A stretch of DNA of 64,000 bases from an uncultured Pelagibacteraceae bacterium (lineage in GTDB: Bacteria; Pseudomonadota; Alphaproteobacteria; Pelagibacterales; Pelagibacteraceae): NCBI GenBank assembly GCA_902576045.1, contig CACGTU010000001.1, positions 1 to 64,000 of the forward strand, in the 5' to 3' direction. The notes beneath the pieces are model-generated. The model did not search any database, was not told where the DNA came from, and saw nothing but the letters and a program-made list of their open reading frames with translations. Below, in pieces: positions 20,499 through 29,591 of the stretch. A program made the translations under genes and the position numbers. Numbering within the stretch: position 1 is the first letter of the stretch; every line of letters starts with the position of its first letter.

Positions 20499-21095
20499 TT
20501 ATTTCTCTATTAAAAAAATTCCTAATTGCGATTCTAAATTTCTCCATGCTAAATTTTTAGCACTCAAATTTAGAGTTTTATCATTTTTTAATGCTAAAGA
20601 TTTAAAAATTTTTATTTCTCTTTTTGAACAAAAATTGAAAAAATCCCTTAAAGTGCACATATGCAAATTAGGTGTATTATACCATTCATTAGGAAGGTTT
20701 TCTGTAACTGGCATTGTGCCTTTAATTAATAAATTAAGACGAACTTTCCAGTAACCAAAGTTTGGTATAGTTACAATTGCTTTTTTACCAACTCGCAAAA
20801 GCTCAGAAATAACTTTTTCAGGATCTAAGAAAGCTTGAAGCGTCTGACTTAATATAACAAAATCGAATGAATTATTTGGGAATTGTTGCAAGTCATTTTC
20901 TGCATTTCCTTCTATGACAGTCAAACCTTTTGATAGGCAATTTTGAACCCTATTTTTTGAAATTTCTAAACCACGTATCTTAGAAGTTTTATTATCTTTA
21001 AGAAACTTCATTAATTCTCCATCGCCACATCCAACATCTAAAACTTTGGAATTTTGCAATATTAGCTCAGAAATAACTTTAAATTCTTTTTTCAT
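20499..21095 (-). CDS. metW: Methionine biosynthesis protein MetW
   Basis: MetW is a small class I methyltransferase-fold protein that supports homoserine O-acetyltransferase. SAM-type motif KVLDVGCGDGELMKFLKD near residue 20, FDFVILSQTLQAFLDPEKVISELLRVGKKAIVTIPNFGYWKVRL, and the MetW-specific LPNEWYNTPNLHMCTLRDFFNFC. 198 residues. Its start lies 17 bases inside metX, which encodes its partner. Confidence 0.95.
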   Translation of the reverse strand: MKKEFKVISELILQNSKVLDVGCGDGELMKFLKDNKTSKIRGLEISKNRVQNCLSKGLTVIEGNAENDLQQFPNNSFDFVILSQTLQAFLDPEKVISELLRVGKKAIVTIPNFGYWKVRLNLLIKGTMPVTENLPNEWYNTPNLHMCTLRDFFNFCSKREIKIFKSLALKNDKTLNLSAKNLAWRNLESQLGIFLIEK

Positions 21096-22212
21096 TCAAA
21101 GTTTTATAGTTTGTTTTTAAATAATTCCCTAAAGTATCCAAAAAATCTGGTACATCTAAAAGAAATGAATCGTGTCCTTTGTCAGATTCTATTTCTACAA
21201 AACCAACATCTGCACCAATTGCGTTTAGCGCTATAACTATCTCTCTATTTTCAGAAGTTGGATATAACCAATCTGAAGTGAATGAAATTACAAAAAATTT
21301 AGAAGTCGTATTACTGAAAGCAGCTGATAGATTACCATTAAATTGTTTTGATAAATCGAAGTAATCCATCGCTCTAGTTATATACAAGTAACTATTTGCA
21401 TCAAACCTATCTACAAACACTGATCCTTGGTATCTAAGATAACTCTCAATTTGAAAATCTGCATCAAAACTAAATTTTAAATCATCTCTCTCTTGTAACT
21501 TTCTGCCAAATTTTTCCTGGAGACCCTTTTTCGACAAATAAGTAATATGTGCCGCCATTCTAGCAACAGCCAAACCTTTATCAGGACTTGTTTTATTTTC
21601 TTCATACAAGCCATTTTTCCAATTAGTATCAGCAAGTATTGCTTGTCTTCCAAGTTCATTGAATGCAATATTTTGTGCAGAATGACTAGATGTACAGGCA
21701 ATCGGTATTGCAATACGTGATTTATCCGGAAAATTTGAAACAAATTGTAATACCTGCATACCACCCATGGACCCGCCGATAACTGCAAATAATTTATCTA
21801 TTTTAAAATGCTCTAGTAGATTGTATTGAGCATTAACCATATCATTAATTGTTATAACTGGAAAATTTGTCCCTATGGGTTTGCCTGTTTCTTCATCTAT
21901 TGTGCTCGGACCATATGAACCCATACATCCTCCAATTACGTTAGCGCATATGACAAAAAATTTTTCTGTATCTATAGCTTTTCCTGATCCAAGTGCGTAG
22001 CTCCACCAGCCATCTTTATTTGTAATAGGATTTTTTCCAGAAGCAAATTGATCACCTGTTAGTGCATGAAATACTAAAATAGCATTATCTTTTTTTTCGT
22101 TAAGAGTCCCATATGTCTCATATGAAATTGAAAAATTTGAAATTTCTTTCCCACAATCTAATTTTTGTGGTTTTGTTATTATAATATTTTTAAACTGTTT
22201 TAATTTATTCAT
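21079..22212 (-). CDS. metX: Homoserine O-acetyltransferase
   Basis: Alpha/beta-hydrolase enzyme that acetylates (or succinylates; the substrate cannot be told here) homoserine for methionine synthesis. Nucleophile S148 in VIGGSMGGMQVL, Asp in SFTSDWLYPT and His in SDKGHDSFLLD complete the triad; HALTGDQFASG and GGCMGSYGPS are family blocks. 377 residues. The start ATG is followed upstream by a SAM-II riboswitch, so expression should fall when S-adenosylmethionine is plentiful. Overlaps metW. Confidence 0.96.
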   Translation of the reverse strand: MNKLKQFKNIIITKPQKLDCGKEISNFSISYETYGTLNEKKDNAILVFHALTGDQFASGKNPITNKDGWWSYALGSGKAIDTEKFFVICANVIGGCMGSYGPSTIDEETGKPIGTNFPVITINDMVNAQYNLLEHFKIDKLFAVIGGSMGGMQVLQFVSNFPDKSRIAIPIACTSSHSAQNIAFNELGRQAILADTNWKNGLYEENKTSPDKGLAVARMAAHITYLSKKGLQEKFGRKLQERDDLKFSFDADFQIESYLRYQGSVFVDRFDANSYLYITRAMDYFDLSKQFNGNLSAAFSNTTSKFFVISFTSDWLYPTSENREIVIALNAIGADVGFVEIESDKGHDSFLLDVPDFLDTLGNYLKTNYKTLNEKRI

Positions 22213-22249
22213 AATAAATTTAAGATTTAGCGAATTGAGAGGTAAAAAA

Positions 22250-22303
22250 ACTTGTTTAGCAGGTTTTTTATAGCGCTCGCAATTCAGTTTAAATCAGCGC
22301 AGT
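22250..22303 (-). promoter_or_regulatory. SAM-II (SAM-alpha) riboswitch upstream of metX
   Basis: The minus-strand leader reads GCGCUGAUUUAA, then ACUGAAUUGC-GAGCGC, an A-rich stretch and GCUAAACAAG. This is the order and near-exact wording of the SAM-II aptamer from metX leaders of marine alphaproteobacteria. P1 pairs GCGCU (22296-22300) with AGCGC (22273-22277). The A-rich stretch and GCUAAA form the 3' pseudoknot strand in the known fold; I did not verify each pseudoknot pair. The aptamer ends about 38 bases before the metX ATG and begins at the predicted transcription start, fitting translational control. Confidence 0.9.
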
Positions 22304-22308
22304 AAACT

Positions 22309-22335
22309 TTTACAAGATAGGTATTTACATGTCAA
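22309..22335 (-). promoter_or_regulatory. Promoter of metX
   Basis: On the minus strand a perfect TTGACA (22330-22335) is followed after 15 bases by TGTAAA (22309-22314). Initiation about 7 bases further would place the 5' end of the RNA right at the first base of the SAM-II aptamer. Confidence 0.55.
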
Positions 22336-22399
22336 TTTTTTTGGAATTAATTGCTTCTTTTGTTTAAATATATAAATATTCACTTTAATAATTATCGAT

Positions 22400-23485
22400 A
22401 TGAATGTACCAAATTTTAGAAAAATAGATCTCATCACCTACAAGCCAGGAAGGTCATTATTAAGCTCTAAAAAAAAAGTAATTAAACTGTCAGCAAATGA
22501 GTCGGCTTTCGGTGCAGGGGAAAGAGTAAGAAATATATTAAAGAATAGAAATAACAATATTTCAAAATATCCCGATAGTAAGTTTAAAAGATTAATAGAA
22601 ACTATTTCAAAGAAATTTAATTTAAATAAAGAAAAAATTATATGTGGAGCAGGATCAGATGAAATAATACAAATGATTTGCACACTATTTCTTAATAAGG
22701 GTGATGAAGTAGTTGTCCCACAGTACAGTTTTTTAATGTATAGAATTTATGCAAAAATTGTTGGTGCTAAGATTAAGTTTTCAAAAGAAGTAAATTTTAA
22801 AGTTTCTGTGGATGAAATCTTGAAAAAAGTAGGTAGAAATACAAAAATAGTTTTTATAGCAAATCCAAATAATCCTACGGGCACTTATTTAACAAAAAAA
22901 GAATTATTAAAATTAAGAAAAAAATTAAATAAGAAAATACTATTAGTTGTGGATGATGCGTACTTTGAATATATGATGAACAAAGATTACTCATCAGGAT
23001 TAAATATTTTTAAAAATTTTAGCAATGTTTTTATTTTAAGGACATTCTCAAAAATTCATGGTCTTGCATCATTAAGAGTTGGTTGGGGGTATGGTGACAA
23101 AAAAATAATTAAAGAACTTTATAAAATTAAACCACCATTTAATGTTAATAAATTTGCACAAGATTGTGCTGTGGAGGCTTTATATGACAACAAACATATA
23201 AAAAATTCTATAAAACATAATACCTATTGGTGTAAAAAAATTAAGAGTGAGTTACAAAAATATGACATCACCATGAATGAAGTTACAGCAAATTTCTTTT
23301 TACTAAACTTTAAAAACTGTAAATTCTCATCAAACGTTATCTCAAGAAAACTTGAGAATAGAGGAATCATATTAAGAGAGATGTATGCATATGGAATAAA
23401 AAATTGTTTAAGATTAACAATAGGCAATGTTAAAGAGAATAAATTTTTTTTAAAACAGATGTCACTGATATTTAAAAATGTTTAA
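22400..23485 (+). CDS. hisC: Histidinol-phosphate aminotransferase
   Basis: PLP-dependent class I/II aminotransferase of the HisC family, 361 residues. LSANESAFGAGERV, SDEIIQMICTLFLNKGDEVVVPQYSFLMY, ANPNNPTGTYL, DDAYFEYM and the PLP lysine in FILRTFSKIHGLASLRVGWG are all present. Next to tyrA, such HisC enzymes often also transaminate aromatic substrates, so a role in tyrosine/phenylalanine synthesis is likely. It diverges from metX and overlaps tyrA by 8 bases. Confidence 0.92.
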   Translation: MNVPNFRKIDLITYKPGRSLLSSKKKVIKLSANESAFGAGERVRNILKNRNNNISKYPDSKFKRLIETISKKFNLNKEKIICGAGSDEIIQMICTLFLNKGDEVVVPQYSFLMYRIYAKIVGAKIKFSKEVNFKVSVDEILKKVGRNTKIVFIANPNNPTGTYLTKKELLKLRKKLNKKILLVVDDAYFEYMMNKDYSSGLNIFKNFSNVFILRTFSKIHGLASLRVGWGYGDKKIIKELYKIKPPFNVNKFAQDCAVEALYDNKHIKNSIKHNTYWCKKIKSELQKYDITMNEVTANFFLLNFKNCKFSSNVISRKLENRGIILREMYAYGIKNCLRLTIGNVKENKFFLKQMSLIFKNV

Positions 23486-24377
23486 AAAATTATTGATTAT
23501 AGGATGTGGATTAATTGGATCCTCTCTTTTGAGAGCATCTATAAATAAAAAAATTTCAAGGCAAATACTAGTTTTTGAAAAATCAAAAAAATATAAGAAG
23601 CAAATCAAGAGTATTAATTCAAAAATAATCATTCTGGATGGGCTTGATAAAAATATATCTGATGTTGATTTCGCAATATTAAGCACTCCCATGAGTGAAT
23701 ATAAAAAAATAATTCCTATGCTAAATAAGTATATTAAATCAGATTGTATAATTACTGACATAGGATCAACTAAATTGAATGTTTTAAAAATCAAAAATAA
23801 AGAATTAAATAAATCATTGACATGGATTATGAGTCATCCAATTGCAGGTTCAGAGGTTAGTGGACCAACTCATGGTACAAAAAATTTATTTCTTAATAAA
23901 TGGTGTATTGTTTTTGAAGATAAAAATAAAACAAAGCAAAAAAAACTATTAAAATTCTGGAAAATAATTGGCTCAAAAACAATCATAATGAAGGCCGATG
24001 AGCATGATAAAATTTTTTCTATTACCAGTCATTTGCCACACTTAATTTCTTATAATTTAATCACAACAGCATTAGATTTTCAAAAGAAATACAAAAAAAA
24101 TATCATTAAATTTAGCGCTGGAGGATTAAGGGATTTTTCAAGAACGGCGGCATCCAATGAAATTATGTGGAGAGATATATTCTTTAGTAATAAAAAGAAT
24201 ATGTTAGAGGCAATTAATTTATTTATAAAAAATTTAAATCAATTTAAGAAAAATATAATTAATTCTGAAAATACAAAAATATTAAGAAAATTAAAAAACT
24301 CTAAAAATGTTAGAAGTCAAATTATTGAACTTAAACAAGATGTTTCCGAGCCAAATTTTGGAAGAGAAGATAATTAA
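23478..24377 (+). CDS. tyrA: Prephenate/arogenate dehydrogenase
   Basis: NAD(P)-dependent dehydrogenase of tyrosine synthesis (TyrA/TyrC type). Rossmann motif IIGCGLIGSSLLRA at the N terminus, FAILSTPMSEYKKI, DIGSTK, MSHPIAGSEVSGPTHGT and SITSHLPHLISYNL are family blocks, ending at 299 residues with no ACT domain. Whether prephenate or arogenate is preferred cannot be read. Its stop shares the palindrome TTAA (24374-24377) with the stop of the convergent peptidase gene. Confidence 0.93.
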   Translation: MFKKLLIIGCGLIGSSLLRASINKKISRQILVFEKSKKYKKQIKSINSKIIILDGLDKNISDVDFAILSTPMSEYKKIIPMLNKYIKSDCIITDIGSTKLNVLKIKNKELNKSLTWIMSHPIAGSEVSGPTHGTKNLFLNKWCIVFEDKNKTKQKKLLKFWKIIGSKTIIMKADEHDKIFSITSHLPHLISYNLITTALDFQKKYKKNIIKFSAGGLRDFSRTAASNEIMWRDIFFSNKKNMLEAINLFIKNLNQFKKNIINSENTKILRKLKNSKNVRSQIIELKQDVSEPNFGREDN

Positions 24378-25126
24378 ATTGAAAAAATTTTTTTAACTTT
24401 TAAACCAGCAGTTTTTTCAATAAGCTTAATCGTTTGATTTATTGACATTATCAAAACTTTTTTTCTTGGTCCATAAGCGTGTATAAATTTTTTTGAATTT
24501 ATACAAATTCCAACATGTCCCTTCCAAAAAATAATGTCACCTTTTTTAAATTTTTTTTTGGATTTAAGTCCCTTTTTAAACTTGATCTGGTCAACAGTAT
24601 CTCTTGGGAAAAATTTGTTATTATAATTGTAAATTATTTGCACTAAACCAGAGCAATCAATGCCTTTAAAAGTTTTACCTCCCCATTTATATTTTACATT
24701 TCTAAAAAGGTTTACAATATACACAAAATTTTTAATCTTATGATTTATTGGTTTAACATCATCCCTTTTAATCCAAAAATTTTTCTTAAACATTAAATAG
24801 GATTTGTATTTGTTTAAAATTTGAATTTTACTTGCAAATGGTAAATTTTTACCTGTGTAAGTAAATTTATTCTCCTTACACAATTTGTATATTTTTGATT
24901 TTAGTACATAAATTTTATGTGAGGTTCGGTATTTATTAAAAAGTTTTAACTTTTTGATAAATCCAACATAGTTATCAGTATCAATTTTAATTTTATAAAA
25001 GTTTCTAGATTTTTTTAAAATACTAAAGTTTTCACCAAATAATATCTGTGTACTAACATTTGAATTAATATTTGGTCTTTCATAAATATTAGAAAATTCG
25101 GAATTGTAGATAAAATTATTTTTCAC
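24374..25126 (-). CDS. NlpC/P60 (C40) peptidase with N-terminal SH3-type domain
   Basis: Likely gamma-D-glutamyl amidase/endopeptidase acting on peptidoglycan peptides. The first ~70 residues resemble bacterial SH3 (SNIYERPNINSNVSTQILFGENFSILKKSRNFYKIKI); the C-terminal part holds the C40 catalytic cysteine in GIDCSGLVQIIY and the histidine in FWKGHVGICINSKKFIHA. There is no signal peptide, so a cytoplasmic enzyme on imported muropeptides is likely, similar to the dipeptidyl-peptidase VI group. It follows an AmpG-like permease with an 11-base overlap, which supports a recycling role. Identification of the fold is firm, the substrate is inference. Confidence 0.85.
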   Translation of the reverse strand: MKNNFIYNSEFSNIYERPNINSNVSTQILFGENFSILKKSRNFYKIKIDTDNYVGFIKKLKLFNKYRTSHKIYVLKSKIYKLCKENKFTYTGKNLPFASKIQILNKYKSYLMFKKNFWIKRDDVKPINHKIKNFVYIVNLFRNVKYKWGGKTFKGIDCSGLVQIIYNYNNKFFPRDTVDQIKFKKGLKSKKKFKKGDIIFWKGHVGICINSKKFIHAYGPRKKVLIMSINQTIKLIEKTAGLKVKKIFSI

Positions 25127-26489
25127 TGAGTTTTAATTTTTTTCTTATAAACCATAAGCAAATTAGTGATGGAATAACCATTAACGCAGTTAGAATGAAA
25201 AAAATTCCCCAATCACCGTTTAACCAATCAACTAATGATCCTGATGATGATGCTAGCAAAGTTCTACCTGCTGTCCCTATAGATGCAAGAAGTGCATATT
25301 GTGTAGCCGTATAAGTTCTATCTACAAGTAAAGATATGAATGCTACAAATGCTACAGTTGCGAATGCAGCTGCAATATCATCTAATATTACAGCTGCAGC
25401 GAATAATAATTCAGATTTTCCACTCCAAGCAAGAAGTGTAAACATTAAATTTGTTATAGCCATCAAACCTCCAGCTATAAACATTGTTTTGACTGTTCCG
25501 GATCTTATTGCGAACAGCCCACCCAACAATGTAAATATAACTGTTGTAATCCATCCAAGTGTTTTTGAATATATCGCAATATCTGATTTTGAAAAACCAA
25601 GCTCTTTATAAAAAACGATAGACATTCTACCTAAAAAAGCTTCCCCAATTTTAAATAAGAAAACAAATCCTAAAATTCCTATTGCTATTGAAAATCCATT
25701 TTTCTTAAAAAAACTTATTACTGGACCTGCTATAGTGCCTGATAACCAAGATAAAATTATTGTTAAAAAATTATTATTTCCAAGTTTATTTTTAATTATT
25801 TCATCTGTCTTTTTTTGAGATAAAACTCTTTCTGTAAAACTATTTTCATGAACAAACATTAGTGCAATATTCATTATAATTACTAAAACACCCATAACTA
25901 TAAAAGTTGCTTGCCAGTAATTATTAACACCAATTTTTTCGAAATATTCTGCAGTGAACAAAGCTACAACGCCACCAAGCTTATAACCAGTCCACCAACC
26001 AACAACAGCCATGGCTGCACCTGCTGCCATAGATTTAGTTTCATGTTCTCCTACTTGCTCAATTCTTAAGGCATCAACAGTTATATCTTGTGTGGATGAG
26101 GCAATAGCTATCACCAGACCAATAGATATTAGCAAAGCTAAGTTTTCAGATGGGTTTATTAAACTCCATAGTATTAATGAAATTAAAATTACCAACTGCA
26201 TTAAAACTATCCAGCCGCGCCTGTGACCAATTTTTTTTGTTAGAAAAGGAATTCGTATCCTGTCAATTAAAGGTGCCCATAAATAGTTGAATGCATACAC
26301 TCCAAATATCAGACCTGCCCATCCTATTGTTGATCTACTTAATCCCTCTTCTTTGAGCCATAAAGATAAACTGCTTCCTATTAAAACCCATGGAAAACCA
26401 CTTATTGCACCAAGTAGCAAAATTCTTAACATTCGGATATCAAAATAATATTTAAATAAATTTGACATTTTTTCTTCTTTTTTAATCAT
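25116..26489 (-). CDS. ampG: AmpG-like muropeptide permease (MFS)
   Basis: Twelve-segment-type major facilitator of the AmpG family, which imports GlcNAc-anhydroMurNAc muropeptides. LGAISGFPWVLIGSSLSLWLKEEGLSRSTIGWAGLIFGVYAFNYLWAPLIDR and the amphipathic TQDITVDALRIEQVGEHE are AmpG hallmarks. The ORF track starts at 26579 inside trkH; ATG 26489 forms a TGATG overlap with the trkH stop and is preferred (ATG 26468 is possible). Gene order with the C40 peptidase supports peptidoglycan recycling. Confidence 0.88.
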   Translation of the reverse strand: MIKKEEKMSNLFKYYFDIRMLRILLLGAISGFPWVLIGSSLSLWLKEEGLSRSTIGWAGLIFGVYAFNYLWAPLIDRIRIPFLTKKIGHRRGWIVLMQLVILISLILWSLINPSENLALLISIGLVIAIASSTQDITVDALRIEQVGEHETKSMAAGAAMAVVGWWTGYKLGGVVALFTAEYFEKIGVNNYWQATFIVMGVLVIIMNIALMFVHENSFTERVLSQKKTDEIIKNKLGNNNFLTIILSWLSGTIAGPVISFFKKNGFSIAIGILGFVFLFKIGEAFLGRMSIVFYKELGFSKSDIAIYSKTLGWITTVIFTLLGGLFAIRSGTVKTMFIAGGLMAITNLMFTLLAWSGKSELLFAAAVILDDIAAAFATVAFVAFISLLVDRTYTATQYALLASIGTAGRTLLASSSGSLVDWLNGDWGIFFILTALMVIPSLICLWFIRKKLKLSEK

Positions 26490-27937
26490 CAGTATTTTCT
26501 CCAAAAGGAAGGAATAAATAATACAAGTACCGCAAATAGTTCCAACCTTCCTAGTATCATTCCTATACTCAAGATCCATTTTGAAAAATTAGATAAGTAA
26601 GAGAAATTTCCATTTGGACCTATTACATCGCCTAATCCAGGTCCAACATTTGAAATAGATGTAGCAGCAGCAGATATAGCTGTTATAAAATCTAAACCAT
26701 CTACAGACAGCAAAGCAGTAATAACAAAGAAAATTAATATATATAAGAATATGAAAGAAATAATTGATGCCATAAATTTTTCATCAACATTATTTTTATC
26801 GTATTTAATATTGAATATTCCTCTTGGATAAATAATTCTCTTTAATTGATTTGATATAAACTGATAAAGTATTTGAACTCTAAATACTTTAATACCACAA
26901 GCAGTAGATCCAGCGCATCCACCTATAAACATTAATATTAAGAAATAAATTAGTGGAAACTGACCCCATTTACTAAAATCATTTGTTACATATCCAGTCC
27001 CAGTTAAAATTGAAACAACATTGAAAGATACTTCTCTGAAGTTTATTTCAAATATGCTTTGATTTTTAAGAGATAGGTAAAGAAAAATTATAAAAATTGA
27101 AAAAATTACGATTTTTATAAAAGTTTTTATTTGGGTATCTGTAATAAAAATTTTTTTATCACCCCCTAAATATTTAATATAAGCAATAAATGGTACACTT
27201 CCAAGAATTATAAAGATAATAGCTGTTAGCTCAATAAATCCACTGTCAAAATAACCGATAGATTCGTTGTAATTGGAAAATCCTCCAGTTGCTATCGTTG
27301 TCATTGAATGGACAATACTATCAAAAAAACTCATTCCAAAAATTTTATAGAAGAAAGCGCAGACTAAAGTTAATGATGAGTATATAGCAATTAATCTGAT
27401 AGAAATTTCTTTAGACTTAGGTAATATTTTTTCTGGTGTATGGGTATTTGAAATAACAAATAATTGCATACCTCCAATATTCATTATTGGCATTAAAGTA
27501 ATTGCCATTACAATAATTCCAATTCCTCCCAACCATTGAAGCATTGCTCTCCATAATAAGATTGCTTTTGGTGTTTCATTGAGATTTGTCAGAATAGTTG
27601 AGCCAGTAGTTGTGATTCCTGACATACTTTCAAAAAATGCATTTGTGAATGAGAGACTTAAATCTGAGAAAACAAATGGTAAAGAGCCAAATATTGCAAT
27701 ACTCAACCATGATAGTGCCGTCAAAAGAAATGCTTGAGGTAAAGTTAATTTTTTTTCGTAATCTAAGTTAGATAAAAAAAATAGAACTCCAAAAATTATC
27801 GAAACTAAGCCAGATCCAATAAAACCAGAGTCTACTTGATTATAATAAAATTGCGCTATAATAGGCACAATCATAGATAATCCTAAAATAATTTGTAAAA
27901 CACCGAGTATAAAAAAAACGGTTTTATAATTGGACAT
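26489..27937 (-). CDS. trkH: Trk potassium uptake protein TrkH
   Basis: Potassium-translocating subunit of the Trk system in the inner membrane. The 482 residues hold four repeats of the M1-P-M2 channel unit; selectivity-filter segments include SGITTTGST near 115, TIATGGFSNYNES, ILTGTGYVTND and AAATSISNVGPGLGD, with GGIGIIVMAI and FIGGCAGSTACGIKVFR as family marks. TrkA, the regulatory partner, is not in the window. First gene of trkH-ampG-C40; divergent from lysS. Confidence 0.95.
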   Translation of the reverse strand: MSNYKTVFFILGVLQIILGLSMIVPIIAQFYYNQVDSGFIGSGLVSIIFGVLFFLSNLDYEKKLTLPQAFLLTALSWLSIAIFGSLPFVFSDLSLSFTNAFFESMSGITTTGSTILTNLNETPKAILLWRAMLQWLGGIGIIVMAITLMPIMNIGGMQLFVISNTHTPEKILPKSKEISIRLIAIYSSLTLVCAFFYKIFGMSFFDSIVHSMTTIATGGFSNYNESIGYFDSGFIELTAIIFIILGSVPFIAYIKYLGGDKKIFITDTQIKTFIKIVIFSIFIIFLYLSLKNQSIFEINFREVSFNVVSILTGTGYVTNDFSKWGQFPLIYFLILMFIGGCAGSTACGIKVFRVQILYQFISNQLKRIIYPRGIFNIKYDKNNVDEKFMASIISFIFLYILIFFVITALLSVDGLDFITAISAAATSISNVGPGLGDVIGPNGNFSYLSNFSKWILSIGMILGRLELFAVLVLFIPSFWRKY

Positions 27938-28022
27938 TTTGATTGGACATTATTTTATGGTAAATAAATTTCAACTCTATAAGAGTTATTAAATACGTTA
28001 TTTTTGAGTATTTTGCATTTAT

Positions 28023-29591
28023 ATGATTGACAAAATAAATATTGATAAAACAAATGCATGGCCATTTGTAGAAGCAAAAAAAATCATAAGAGAGAGAAAG
28101 AAAAATATAGAGAGTAAGGGAAAAATAACTCTACAAACGGGTTATGGCCCAAGCGGTTTACCTCATATTGGAACATTTGGTGAAGTTGCAAGAACATCAA
28201 TGATAGTCAATGCGCTTAATCATTTAACTGACCTTCCTAAAGAGATAATTACTTTTTCAGATGACATGGATGGTTTGAGAAAAGTCCCAGAGAATGTACC
28301 AAACCAAGAAATTTTAAATGCTAACCTACATAAACCCTTAACAGTTGTTCCAGATCCTTTCGGTAAATTTAATAGTTTTGGAGAACATAATAATGAAATG
28401 TTAAAAGATTTTTTAAATAAGTTTGGGTTTAAATATTCTTTTAAAAGTTCAACTGAGCTTTATAAATCTGGAAAGTTTAATGAAACTCTCAAATTAATAT
28501 TAAGTAATTATAAAGGCATAATGAATATTATTTTACCAACCTTAGGTAAAGAGAGGCAGCAAACTTATTCACCCTTTTTGCCTATCTGCCCAATATCAGG
28601 AGCTGTCTTAGAAATACCGATCAAGGAAATCGACGAGAACAATTCCAAGGTTTTGTTTGATAACAATGGAACAGATTTAGAAAAGAGTATTTTAAATGGC
28701 GATTGTAAATTACAATGGAAGGTAGACTGGGCTATGAGATGGTATGCACTTGATGTTGATTTTGAGATGTATGGAAAAGATCTCATTGAGAGTGCAATCT
28801 TATCAACAAAAATTATAAGATTACTTGGTAAACCTAATCCCTCAGGTTTTGCATATGAATTATTTTTAGATGAAAAAGGAGAGAAAATCTCAAAATCAAA
28901 AGGAAATGGAGTAACTATAGACCAATGGCTAGAGTATGCTTCTCCTCAAAGTTTATCACTTTATATGTATCAAAACCCTAAAAGAGCAAAAAAACTTTAT
29001 AGAGAAGTTGTTCCTAAAGCTATGGATGAATATCTAGAGTTTATAGAAAAAGGTAAAAATCAAAGTGATCTTGAAAAATTAATGAATCCAGTTTGGCATG
29101 TTCATAACGGAACAATTCCAAATGAAAAAATTATAATGTCATTTTCTATGTTGCTAAATTTGGTTGAGACAAGCAATGCAGATAACAAAAAACTACTTTG
29201 GAAATTTGTGAAAAAATACAAACAAGATATTAAAGAGGACGAGCATCCAATTTTTGATAACTTAATCAATTATGCAATTAAATATTTTAATGATGTTATA
29301 AAAACTAAAAAAGTTTATAAAACACCTAATGAAAATGAAAAAGGTGCGTTAAATGCTTTAATAAAGTCACTTGACAATTGTAATGATGATATGGCTCCTG
29401 AAGAACTTCAGACAAATATATTTACAGTTGGAAAAGAAAACGGTTACAAAGAAAACCTAAGAGATTGGTTTAAACTTATTTATGAAGTTGTTTTCGGTGA
29501 TGAGAATGGACCTAGAATGGGTTTCTTTATTAGCTTTTTTGGAGTGCAAGAAACTAAACAACTTATCAAAAATAAATTAAATAATGTTTAA
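28023..29591 (+). CDS. lysS: Class I lysyl-tRNA synthetase
   Basis: Charges tRNA-Lys. This is the class I (archaeal-type, LysK) enzyme, not the class II LysS: Rossmann motif HIGT at 48-51 in GPSGLPHIGTFGE and a KMSKS-like KISKSKGN near residue 291 in GEKISKSKGNGVTIDQWL. Class I LysRS is standard in alphaproteobacteria and spirochaetes, so this supports the taxonomic call. 522 residues, complete. Overlaps pyrD by 8 bases. Confidence 0.96.
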   Translation: MIDKINIDKTNAWPFVEAKKIIRERKKNIESKGKITLQTGYGPSGLPHIGTFGEVARTSMIVNALNHLTDLPKEIITFSDDMDGLRKVPENVPNQEILNANLHKPLTVVPDPFGKFNSFGEHNNEMLKDFLNKFGFKYSFKSSTELYKSGKFNETLKLILSNYKGIMNIILPTLGKERQQTYSPFLPICPISGAVLEIPIKEIDENNSKVLFDNNGTDLEKSILNGDCKLQWKVDWAMRWYALDVDFEMYGKDLIESAILSTKIIRLLGKPNPSGFAYELFLDEKGEKISKSKGNGVTIDQWLEYASPQSLSLYMYQNPKRAKKLYREVVPKAMDEYLEFIEKGKNQSDLEKLMNPVWHVHNGTIPNEKIIMSFSMLLNLVETSNADNKKLLWKFVKKYKQDIKEDEHPIFDNLINYAIKYFNDVIKTKKVYKTPNENEKGALNALIKSLDNCNDDMAPEELQTNIFTVGKENGYKENLRDWFKLIYEVVFGDENGPRMGFFISFFGVQETKQLIKNKLNNV

